Positions 1 through 7,087 of a DNA stretch of 7,597 nt are shown piece after piece. The notes under the pieces are model-generated. The model did not search any database, had not been told where the DNA came from, and was given only the letters and a program-made list of their open reading frames with translations. Origin of the DNA: Proteiniphilum sp. UBA4977 (GTDB taxonomy: Bacteria > Bacteroidota > Bacteroidia > Bacteroidales > Dysgonomonadaceae); assembly GCA_002398565.1 (NCBI GenBank), contig DGZP01000121.1, positions 1-7,597 of the forward strand, given 5' to 3'. Position 1 is the stretch's first letter. Every line of letters begins with the position of its first letter. Both the position numbers and the translations under genes were made by a program.

Positions 1-81
1 GATCGGAATCGTCACCTGTTGTGACTGTAATGAGATTGAAATGGAGAAAAGTGTAACCAAAAAGATAACTTTATTTTTCAT
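1..81 (-). CDS. N-terminal signal peptide of an exported protein (partial, 3' end outside window)
   Basis: An ATG at 81-79 opens a frame that stays open to the window edge, giving 27 codons. The translation begins MKNKV, continues with the hydrophobic run IFLVTLFSISISL and ends with QSQQVTIPI. This is a textbook Sec signal peptide, with a basic N-region, a 13-residue h-region and a small/polar cleavage region. The preceding gene product has a similar cleavage region (VQSQTTVD). The start lies inside the last codons of the propeller gene: the two genes overlap by 11 bases in different frames, which suggests translational coupling and membership of the same operon. There is no lipobox cysteine, so the product is probably periplasmic or secreted rather than a lipoprotein. 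The mature domain lies outside the window, so its function cannot be stated. A further glycan-active enzyme would fit the context, but that is inference. The main doubt is the short length seen. Confidence 0.72.
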   Translation of the reverse strand, partial: MKNKVIFLVTLFSISISLQSQQVTIPI

Positions 82-1114
82 TGATCTTAAGTTTTATCCT
101 GTAATATTTGAATTCTTTTGATTTGTTCAGATATTGACTGTGTAACATATTGGAACCATAATAATATAACCAGTAGGTATCCTTCCCATCTTTCACCAAA
201 CCAGGCATGGCAATCACCCAGTTCGCATCCACATCTTTGAAGAGATTATCCGTTATATCAACATCAGTAAGAAAACTTTTACCCTTATAAGTATAGGCCA
301 GACATACTTTGATCGAGTCGCTTTTTTCATTAAAAAATGTCGGAAACAGGACATCAAGGTTGTCACTAATTCTCGATGCCGCGGGATTGTACAGATGAGG
401 GAAACTACCTTCGAAATTGGCCTTTAGTATCGTTTTCGGTTCCTGCAGGGTGTTCCAGTTCTTGTCAGTTATGGCAAGGCCTATAGTCCTGTAACGAACA
501 TTGTTGTGCTCTTCCCAGTAACGGAGGTAAATATGATATAATCCATCGCGTTCGATCACGGAAAACTGAGAGTCATGTTTTCTGTTCCACAGAATCCGTT
601 TATGGATCCAGTTGATCCCGTCGGCTGACTCTTCAATGAATGTCTTCTCCTTTCCGTTATCATTCAGATCACACGCAGTGTAGATCATCTTGTATTTTAA
701 TGGGGATGATTCGTCAATTATTACATCCTGTTCCACAATCCCATCAATATGGGGATGGCCGGTCCCGCGCAGGATATTATCCGATTTTCCGGGAATAGAT
801 TTTATCCAATTTTCCCCGTCCCTCGAATGAGCATAGGTCAGGTAATTGGAATAGTCACTCTTTCGATTATTATCCCAAGCGGAATACCACATCTGCCATT
901 TTCTTTTACCGACTTTTAGAACTTTATAGTAAGCCATCATTTGCTCCTCCCAAGGTTGATCCTGCACCATCACCACCTGCCTGGAGCCTTCCAACACACA
1001 GAAGAAAAATGGAAGGCTATTCCGATCTACTGTAGTCTGTGACTGAACTACTGTAGTCAACAGTAGAACCAGATATATCAAAGTTAATTTTTTCTTTATT
1101 AGTATTATCTTCAT
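71..1114 (-). CDS. Secreted five-bladed beta-propeller glycosidase-like protein
   Basis: This 347-residue protein has a Sec signal peptide: a lysine-rich start, the h-region LIYLVLLLTTVV and likely cleavage near VQSQ at residues 23-26. The mature part reads as a single propeller of the GH32/GH43/GH117-like fold. Repeated blade signatures are visible: AYYKVLKVGKRKWQMWYSAW (61-80), YAHSRDGENW (94-103), EESADGINW (161-169), HDSQFSVIERDGLYHIYLRY (180-199), LYNPAASRI followed by DVLFPTFFN (241-262), and MPGLVKDG leading to WLYYYGSNMLH (303-325). These resemble the uncharacterised glycosyl-hydrolase-like propellers common in Bacteroidota and Planctomycetota, where a D(S/T)Q motif occupies the place of the RDP motif of GH32. 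I see no canonical WMNDPN or RDP motif. Asp181 and Glu235 are only candidate acidic residues. It probably acts on a glycan in the periplasm or outside the cell. Its ATG lies one base after the SGNH stop codon, so the two genes are likely coupled. Fold is fairly sure; activity and substrate are unknown. Confidence 0.8.
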   Translation of the reverse strand: MKIILIKKKLTLIYLVLLLTTVVQSQTTVDRNSLPFFFCVLEGSRQVVMVQDQPWEEQMMAYYKVLKVGKRKWQMWYSAWDNNRKSDYSNYLTYAHSRDGENWIKSIPGKSDNILRGTGHPHIDGIVEQDVIIDESSPLKYKMIYTACDLNDNGKEKTFIEESADGINWIHKRILWNRKHDSQFSVIERDGLYHIYLRYWEEHNNVRYRTIGLAITDKNWNTLQEPKTILKANFEGSFPHLYNPAASRISDNLDVLFPTFFNEKSDSIKVCLAYTYKGKSFLTDVDITDNLFKDVDANWVIAMPGLVKDGKDTYWLYYYGSNMLHSQYLNKSKEFKYYRIKLKINEK

Positions 1115-1115
1115 T

Positions 1116-1910
1116 CTAAAAATTATTTAAGAGACATTCATCCTTACAGGAGGGTGACAAAGGGTCGAAGATCGATAAGCTCCTAAACAACGCCATTGCT
1201 ATCTCCTTGTGTCCATGACCATCTGGATGCAGTATATCACTCATTAACATTTCATTCACATTACCATTATATTTCTCATACAGCTCATTTTCCCACAGTT
1301 TCCATATGTCCACCAATACAGTATTTTTAGCATAGGCTACCTGCCTCATCTTTGTAACATATTCTTCGATCCGTGGTCTCTCCTGAGATTTCTCCAAATC
1401 AATTTTATTAGGAGTCAATAAAACAGGGATACCTTTTAAAGAACGTACATGTGCAATAAACAAACCAACATTTTCGCCAAACTTGTCTATCGAAATATCT
1501 TTCATTATTGCAGCATCATTTGTTCCAATCATCAAAAAAACAATGTCTGGTTTGTATTTGGCAACTCTTAACTCGAATTCTGACAACAGGTTCTCCGTTG
1601 TATTTCCACTGATTGCCGTATTGATAATCGTATCGTATCCCCTGCTCATTTCCCAACGGACTCGTTCTCCAAAAATTTCAGAGAATGATCTCATTCCATT
1701 TGTATGTTTAGCTCCCTGGGCAATACTATCACCTGTAAAAAGCCATGTTACCGGCTTCTTTGTGTCCAGCAAATCCTGAATATAATCCATATCTCCCTTT
1801 CTCACATAATTGTAGGATCGAATGAGATAGAAAGATCTCATTACATGCGAGAAAGGGAGAATAGTGAATGTCTGCAATGTAGCTCCTTTTAAAAATAGCC
1901 TTCTGTTCAC
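1116..1910 (-). CDS. SGNH/GDSL-family hydrolase with twin-arginine signal (probable carbohydrate esterase)
   Basis: This 264-residue protein has the SGNH blocks in order: GDSI at 60-63 with nucleophile Ser62, Gly102 in AISGNTT (block II), GTND at 129-132 (block III), and DILHPDGHGH at 225-234, where Asp225 and His228 complete the triad. Family members hydrolyse esters, and those in glycan loci are often deacetylases of sugar O-acetyl groups; that role is inferred here. The start is GTG at 1910-1908. An in-frame TGA lies immediately upstream, so no earlier start exists. Starting here gives NRRLFLKGA, an excellent Tat motif (RRxFLK), whereas starting at Met24 would lose it. No Shine-Dalgarno site is seen, and the upstream region is A-rich. 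The hydrophobic stretch after the twin arginines is modest, so export or anchoring is likely but cleavage is uncertain. The gene lies 92 bases after susD and one base before the propeller gene. Confidence 0.9.
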   Translation of the reverse strand: MNRRLFLKGATLQTFTILPFSHVMRSFYLIRSYNYVRKGDMDYIQDLLDTKKPVTWLFTGDSIAQGAKHTNGMRSFSEIFGERVRWEMSRGYDTIINTAISGNTTENLLSEFELRVAKYKPDIVFLMIGTNDAAIMKDISIDKFGENVGLFIAHVRSLKGIPVLLTPNKIDLEKSQERPRIEEYVTKMRQVAYAKNTVLVDIWKLWENELYEKYNGNVNEMLMSDILHPDGHGHKEIAMALFRSLSIFDPLSPSCKDECLLNNF

Positions 1911-1926
1911 TCAGGTTTCTTTTAAT

Positions 1927-1942
1927 GCTTTACTTGAAAAGC
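1927..1942 (-). repeat. Short inverted repeat upstream of the SGNH start
   Basis: On the minus strand, GCTTT and AAAGC flank a six-base loop (TCAAGT), giving a possible five-base-pair stem 16 bases before the GTG codon. It is too short and weak to be a terminator and lacks a following T-run. It could be an mRNA structure influencing initiation or a chance repeat. Confidence 0.2.
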
Positions 1943-1962
1943 GATAACTACAAATTAATATA

Positions 1963-1970
1963 CAAATATA
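1963..1970 (-). promoter_or_regulatory. Weak candidate -7 box of a Bacteroides-type promoter
   Basis: Read on the minus strand, 1970-1963 is TATATTTG, which fits the Bacteroides -7 consensus TAnnTTTG. The best upstream partner is ATTG at 1996-1993, separated by 22 bases, a little longer than the usual spacing to the -33 TTTG. A start a few bases downstream would leave a leader of about 45 bases before the GTG at 1910. In such AT-rich sequence a match of this kind can arise by chance, so this is only a candidate for an internal promoter that would let the esterase and propeller genes be expressed apart from susCD. Confidence 0.22.
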
Positions 1971-2002
1971 AATATATACTCGAAGAAAGTTACAATCTAC
2001 GC

Positions 2003-3781
2003 CTAAGGTTTATCCCAACCAGGGTTTTGTACTAAGTTTTCATTTAGAAATAGCTCAGTATAGGGAAGCGGAGCATAATATTTATAATCATCGTAGGAGG
2101 GATGAAGATTAAGCTGATAGAGCAATATTCCTTTGGTTCCTTCCGACAATTTAGCAACACCATTGTTAATCTTGTAATAATATACACCACCTACAGGGTT
2201 TGTAGGAGTTGTTGTCACAAAAGCTACATCAGGTTTTCCGTCGTTATTCAGATCCAGCAATCTACCTTCCTCCGGAACATAAATGCCGTTTTTCTCTTTT
2301 TCCAGTTGTTTCCCTTCTTTCCATCTTCTTAAATCGGTGTACCGAAAGCCTTCTGCCGCAAGCTCGATAGCACGTTCTCTTCTAACTTCCATTAAAGGGA
2401 TGGAGGTGATGTTTCCATAGAACTGATCTTTCATATATGGATCAAGGGTCGTAGGCATAGAGGTGTCTGAAATACCTGCCCTTTCCCTCAACAACGCTAT
2501 GGTTTTATCCCAATCGTCATTGGTGAATGTACCAAGTTCAGCTTTGGCTTCAGCATAGTTCAACAACACTTCGGCATAACGGATTACCGGAATGGAATTA
2601 TAACTTATCCCCGATATGTCAAGCTTGGGGTCATCCATAGAAAATTTCAGAATATGATAACCTGAAACTGCTGCTGCCGCAAGATAAGGAGCTGCCTGAG
2701 TCCCGTCCGATCTTTTATAACCAGGGGTTCTGATAGTCTGTGCTAACCGGGCATCTCGGTTTAATGTCTCATACTGAAACTGAATGGTATCATGGCCTGC
2801 CTGATCCGTAAAACGAGTCCCGTCTGCCTTCAGATAGGTATTGATAAACCTTTTTGTATAGGAAGGCTGATACTTGCCATAGCTGGAGAAAAAACCCGTT
2901 GCATTGTGGTATACCTTTAATCCATCGTTGTAAATTCTTGCCAGAATTATCTCATCTGAGGGAGGAGATTGACTAATAAACAGTGTACGATAATCTCGCG
3001 TAGGATTATTTGTGTTGTGGATGCTGTATTGACGGCTTTCCATCAGTTCTTTAGCAGCACTTTCAGCATATTGAAGCCAACTATTTGCAGTACCTGTGAG
3101 GTTCAACTCTGTGTGATATTTTCTAAAGGTACCCTCATACAGACAAATACGCGATTTTAATGCCAAAGCTGTCCATTTGGATATGGAGGAAGCTGTAGCA
3201 CTTTTTGTATTATTGATATTGGCTATAGCGAAATCAATGTCTGCCAACACTGAATCCATCACTAACGTTCTTGGATCCCTAGCTTTATATAAATCAGGAT
3301 CGGCTGACGTAAGTACTTTTCCGTACCATGGGACATCACCAAACAGATTTACTTTGTCATAATAGAACCAAGCTCGAAAGAATCGGGCAATGCCTGCATA
3401 ATGGTTTTTTTTCTCTGTAGGTATATCTGCAATACTGTAATTCTCCAGAAAATAGTTGATATTTCTTAAATCGCCCCAGCTCCATCCTTGTGCATCTTTG
3501 CTGGTGAATCCGCCGTGTAGATAGGTATTCTTTTGGTCCCAGATACTGAGATCGTTCATGACGTTGCCGTGAAGATAATATCCCTGGATAACTCCTGATT
3601 CTCCATAAACAGCCTGCGCTGAAGGTACCATTTGGTAAAATGAGTTCACATAGAGCTGCAAGTCTTTCTCATTGGCGAACGCCTGTTTAGGTGTAAGAGA
3701 ATCGAGCGGAAATTTATCCAGATTCTCACTACAGGAAAGAAGCGATAGTGAAATTGAAATTAATAGAATGTATTTTTTCAT
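2003..3781 (-). CDS. SusD/RagB-family surface glycan-binding lipoprotein
   Basis: This 592-residue protein has a lipoprotein signal, with a hydrophobic h-region and lipobox LLSC with Cys17, followed by SENLDKFPLDSLTP, the usual acidic, LDxxP-type SusD start. The N-terminal part carries the helical TPR-like SusD scaffold (for example ARFFRAWFYYDKVNLFGDVP near 132-151). The C-terminal RagB/SusD domain contains RRERAIELAAEGFRYTDLRR (467-486) and the family ending PLPYTELFLNENLVQNPGW (572-590). The length is at the upper end of the normal range. It is expected to sit on the cell surface as a lid on its SusC partner and bind the oligosaccharide. A DLNNDGKPD loop at 510-518 matches the DxNxDGxxD calcium-binding pattern. 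The ATG at 3781 is 28 bases after the susC stop, in the conserved susC-susD order. The bound glycan cannot be predicted from the sequence. The assignment to the family is secure. Confidence 0.97.
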   Translation of the reverse strand: MKKYILLISISLSLLSCSENLDKFPLDSLTPKQAFANEKDLQLYVNSFYQMVPSAQAVYGESGVIQGYYLHGNVMNDLSIWDQKNTYLHGGFTSKDAQGWSWGDLRNINYFLENYSIADIPTEKKNHYAGIARFFRAWFYYDKVNLFGDVPWYGKVLTSADPDLYKARDPRTLVMDSVLADIDFAIANINNTKSATASSISKWTALALKSRICLYEGTFRKYHTELNLTGTANSWLQYAESAAKELMESRQYSIHNTNNPTRDYRTLFISQSPPSDEIILARIYNDGLKVYHNATGFFSSYGKYQPSYTKRFINTYLKADGTRFTDQAGHDTIQFQYETLNRDARLAQTIRTPGYKRSDGTQAAPYLAAAAVSGYHILKFSMDDPKLDISGISYNSIPVIRYAEVLLNYAEAKAELGTFTNDDWDKTIALLRERAGISDTSMPTTLDPYMKDQFYGNITSIPLMEVRRERAIELAAEGFRYTDLRRWKEGKQLEKEKNGIYVPEEGRLLDLNNDGKPDVAFVTTTPTNPVGGVYYYKINNGVAKLSEGTKGILLYQLNLHPSYDDYKYYAPLPYTELFLNENLVQNPGWDKP

Positions 3782-3809
3782 GTTGATAATTTTTAATTAA
3801 TTCTATATT

Positions 3810-6800
3810 TTAAAATGTCAGGTTTAACCCCAATGTGATTGTTTTCAGTACTGGGTAATTATTATTGTTGTATCTTTGTCCACCTTCAAAATCAAGTGTC
3901 TCCACATCAATTCCCTGCGCTATCTTATAAAGAGGGGAGTAGGTCCAGATATTTTGCGCAGCTACATAAAACTGCAGATTACTGATACCTGCCTTTGAAA
4001 TAATCTGTTCGGGAATTGAATATGCTAGTGAAATATTTTTTAAGCGGAGATAACTTACATTCTGTAGATATTTTGTCTGTGCCTGAAGTTGTCTGTCTCC
4101 GTATACCATAGGGCCTCTGTATCTTGGCCAATATGAATCAGGATTCCCTCCATTCACTGTCCAGTTATCATCCATAATATGCTCCGGTATTATACCATAC
4201 CAAACGGAATACTGTCCCCAGAATTCTGTTGTATTAAAGTACCAATCCCTCTTCCCAACACCTTGTAAGAAAAGATCAAGTGAGAAATTATTCCAGTTCA
4301 AATTGGCTGTAATCCCATACATATACCGTGGCCTATTGTTACCAATTACTGACCAGTCCCCATGATCATCCAGTGTTTTGTTACCCTTGTTGATAAAGCC
4401 GTCATTATTCAAATCTTTAAACTTTATATCTCCCGGCATTAACTTATTGCCGCTCGATACCTGTATAGCACTCTGATCCGCATGATTCTTAATATCGTCT
4501 TCCGAGGTAAAAATACCTTCAGTCGTATATCCCCAGATATCACCAACACGTTGCCCTTCATAATAATTCGCAACAAATGTATAGGGTTCAACAATAATTA
4601 AGTTCCCAGGATTATAGTATTTTGTTATACGAGATACATTATCTGCCAACGTGAATTTTAAGTTGTAAGACAAAGGTTTCTTAAAATTAATCACATCCTG
4701 CCAGGCGACTGATAGTTCAAAGCCTCTCGTCTCGAGGTCTGCATAGTTACCTCTGGGTACTGAGGTGCCAAATACAGCTGGGAGACTCGGTCCCGGAGAA
4801 ATCATATCATAGGTGTTGCGTTTATACCAGTCGAATGAACCCACCAACTTATCAAACAGCGTTATGTCTACTCCGCGATTAAAGGTGGTGGCTGTTTCCC
4901 AAGTGAAGTTTTCAGCTAACGCGGCAGGACTTTTAATATAAGATGGTTTCGTTCCTTCTATGATAACCGGAGAAGTAGCTGCTCTTAGTTGCTCCAGATA
5001 GAGGTATGGGCTAATCTGACTGTTTCCAAGTGATCCGAATGAGCCTCTCAGTTTCACTTCATTCAACCACGTAATTTTATCCTTCAGAAATGGCTCTTCG
5101 GTAATTCTCCATCCTGCAGAAACAGAAGGGAAGAACCCAAATTTCTTCGATACGGGAAATTTCGAAGAGCCGTCATACCTACCATTGATTTCCAACAGGT
5201 ACCTGTTATCGAAACTATAGTTAAGACGGCTGAAGAGTCCATTATTCGCCCATTCATAACCACCTCCTGAAATATTTTTATTTTCACCCACCGTCAGATT
5301 GAAATCATCCAAATCAGGAAGAAGCAATCCGTCTCTCGAAATGCCAATCTGCTCATAACGAGTTTGTTCGAAATTATCACCTACCAGAATTTTAAAGTAG
5401 TGCTCACCCAGTGTCTTGGTATAATCTGCATATAAATTATAGGACATATAGGTATTTTTTCCAAGTGATTTTGCCAGAGAACTTGTTGGAGTAGTTGAAA
5501 TTACTCCGGGTTTCACGCTATACGAAAGAGGAACCACTTTATCATCCGTTGAGCTGTTCGTAATCCAGTATGAGAAGTCACCTTTGACAGAGAGGCTATT
5601 ATTCAAGAAGGAGGTTTCAAACCCAGCATTATTTTGCTGAAATGACTGCTTTGATGTAACCTTATTACCTCCTGTTAAAGCTCCGGCACTATTGGCAAAT
5701 GTTTGTGTCATTGTTCCGTCGGGATTATACATCTTTGCCAGTGGCGTGCCATTTCCGTAAATATTGATTACCTGCCATATATTGAATCGAAAGGGATCAG
5801 TGTACTCGTAGTTGGAAAACGTAGTTCCAGCATTTATCCTTAACCAGTCAGTAACCTGTACTCCCCCTTTCACCCTGAAGTCATATTTATTATACTCGTC
5901 AGATCTCATCTTGAAAATTCCTTCCTGTTTGTACATTTTTCCCGAAATCTGGTAATCTACTTTTTCCGTCCCACCCGAGACAACGACTGAATTTTCAATA
6001 GTAGGAATATTTTGTTTATAGAGATCTTTATACCAGTCTGTATTACCATAATATACATAATTACCATTCACTGGATTAATCGTAACATCGGGTAGTTCTC
6101 CTGGATGTTCAGACCGATATTTCAATGAGTCGAGATAGGAGTCTGAAAAGGGTAGTCCGCTTGAACCAATAGAAGAGGGTCCTTGTGCATAATCATACCA
6201 GCTACTGTAGCTCTCTTTATACATTTTTGCCCATGTATATCCGTCAGTAACCACAGCTGGTTTATTTACCGGAGTATTAAAACTATAACCCGAGGAAACT
6301 GTAATCCTAGGTTTTGAACTCTTCTCGGGATTTTTTGTCGTGATAAGGATTACCCCAAACGCACCTCTTGAACCATAAATAGATGCTGAAGCCGCATCCT
6401 TCAATACAGTCACACTAGCTACATCATTAGGATTGACATGACGAGGGTCTCCCGCTACTCCGTCAATCAAGATCAGAGCTTCTCCACCAGCGCCGATAGA
6501 GGTGAGTCCCCGGATATTCCATGCAGGATTAGACGTAGGCCTTCCGCTAGTGTAATTGATATTTAAATTGGGGATAGCGCCTTGTAAAGCAACTGAAATA
6601 TTAGGAACGGCAATCTTTTCAAAAGTCTTGTTTCCAACCTGGTCTACAGCACCTGTTAAATTTGCCTTCTTTTGCACACCATAACCTACAACAACAACCT
6701 CTTCCAGTCCTATATTCGTTTCTGACATGACAATGTTAATGATGGTTCTATTTCCCACAACCATCTCCTGTGAATCCATCCCTAAAAACGAAAATTCTAT

Positions 6801-7049
6801 AGTCGACTCATTTGAAACATTGCTCAGTAAGTAACGACCATCTGTATCTGTAACAGTACCAATCCCCGCACCCTTAATTTGAACCGTTACACCTGGCAAA
6901 GGCTCTCTCTTTGCATCGGTTACCACTCCCATTACTGTCTTTTGTTGCTGAGCTGCAGAATAGTCTGACAATCCCGAAGCATACAATTTATTTGTTCCCA
7001 TGGTAAGCAGAACAATGAAAATGACTCCAATCAATACGTTATTCTTCAT
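3810..7049 (-). CDS. SusC/RagA-family TonB-linked outer-membrane transporter
   Basis: This complete protein of 1079 residues is of typical SusC length. It has a signal peptide (h-region VLIGVIFIVLLTMG, probable cleavage near LYA-S at 24/25). A carboxypeptidase-regulatory-like domain at about 38-110 includes GVVTDAKREPLPGVTVQIKG. The TonB-box region LEEVVVVGYG is at 115-124. The plug at about 125-240 carries the SusC signature (LILIDGVAGDPRHVNPNDV, then VLKDAASASIYGSRGAFGV). The rest is a long beta-barrel ending in NLTF, with the terminal aromatic residue typical of outer-membrane barrels. GDIKFKDLNNDG at 873-884 is the usual late SusC calcium-loop-like motif. It would import oligosaccharides delivered by SusD, powered by TonB-ExbBD. 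There is no extra N-terminal STN domain, so signalling to an anti-sigma factor through this protein is not expected. The ATG lies 38 bases after the DUF5107 gene stop, with no Shine-Dalgarno site. Confidence 0.97.
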   Translation of the reverse strand: MKNNVLIGVIFIVLLTMGTNKLYASGLSDYSAAQQQKTVMGVVTDAKREPLPGVTVQIKGAGIGTVTDTDGRYLLSNVSNESTIEFSFLGMDSQEMVVGNRTIINIVMSETNIGLEEVVVVGYGVQKKANLTGAVDQVGNKTFEKIAVPNISVALQGAIPNLNINYTSGRPTSNPAWNIRGLTSIGAGGEALILIDGVAGDPRHVNPNDVASVTVLKDAASASIYGSRGAFGVILITTKNPEKSSKPRITVSSGYSFNTPVNKPAVVTDGYTWAKMYKESYSSWYDYAQGPSSIGSSGLPFSDSYLDSLKYRSEHPGELPDVTINPVNGNYVYYGNTDWYKDLYKQNIPTIENSVVVSGGTEKVDYQISGKMYKQEGIFKMRSDEYNKYDFRVKGGVQVTDWLRINAGTTFSNYEYTDPFRFNIWQVINIYGNGTPLAKMYNPDGTMTQTFANSAGALTGGNKVTSKQSFQQNNAGFETSFLNNSLSVKGDFSYWITNSSTDDKVVPLSYSVKPGVISTTPTSSLAKSLGKNTYMSYNLYADYTKTLGEHYFKILVGDNFEQTRYEQIGISRDGLLLPDLDDFNLTVGENKNISGGGYEWANNGLFSRLNYSFDNRYLLEINGRYDGSSKFPVSKKFGFFPSVSAGWRITEEPFLKDKITWLNEVKLRGSFGSLGNSQISPYLYLEQLRAATSPVIIEGTKPSYIKSPAALAENFTWETATTFNRGVDITLFDKLVGSFDWYKRNTYDMISPGPSLPAVFGTSVPRGNYADLETRGFELSVAWQDVINFKKPLSYNLKFTLADNVSRITKYYNPGNLIIVEPYTFVANYYEGQRVGDIWGYTTEGIFTSEDDIKNHADQSAIQVSSGNKLMPGDIKFKDLNNDGFINKGNKTLDDHGDWSVIGNNRPRYMYGITANLNWNNFSLDLFLQGVGKRDWYFNTTEFWGQYSVWYGIIPEHIMDDNWTVNGGNPDSYWPRYRGPMVYGDRQLQAQTKYLQNVSYLRLKNISLAYSIPEQIISKAGISNLQFYVAAQNIWTYSPLYKIAQGIDVETLDFEGGQRYNNNNYPVLKTITLGLNLTF

Positions 7050-7087
7050 CTGTGTAAAAATTTAAAAAAGTTTTCAATATCTTCAAA

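Larger units (their letters stand above)
1911..2002 (-). other. AT-rich 92-base spacer between susD and the SGNH gene
   Basis: This is the longest gap in the cluster and is strongly AT-rich between about 1950 and 1980. It holds one weak promoter-like box and one short inverted repeat, listed separately. I see no GC-rich stem followed by a T-run on the minus strand, so there is no convincing intrinsic terminator and read-through from susD is expected. No small ORF with support is present. Confidence 0.5.

Noticed and set aside
1483..1892. Two plus-strand open frames opposite the SGNH gene
   Set aside because: They lie across the conserved SGNH blocks on the other strand and show no family motifs of their own.
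2102..3362. Three short plus-strand open frames opposite susD
   Set aside because: They are fully inside a strong, family-supported gene, and their products lack any coding signature.
3782..3809. TTAATTAA palindrome in the susC-susD gap as a regulatory site or terminator
   Set aside because: The gap is only 28 bases and almost pure A/T. The palindrome is expected by chance, and no stable stem or T-run follows.
5084..5287. Minus-strand 67-codon frame inside susC
   Set aside because: It is out of frame with a continuous, intact SusC barrel, and I see no independent evidence for translation.
7050..7087. Possible promoter in the gap before susC
   Set aside because: The minus-strand sequence contains ATAATTTG across the upstream stop, but it does not fit TAnnTTTG and has no clear -33 partner. 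Co-transcription with the upstream gene is simpler.
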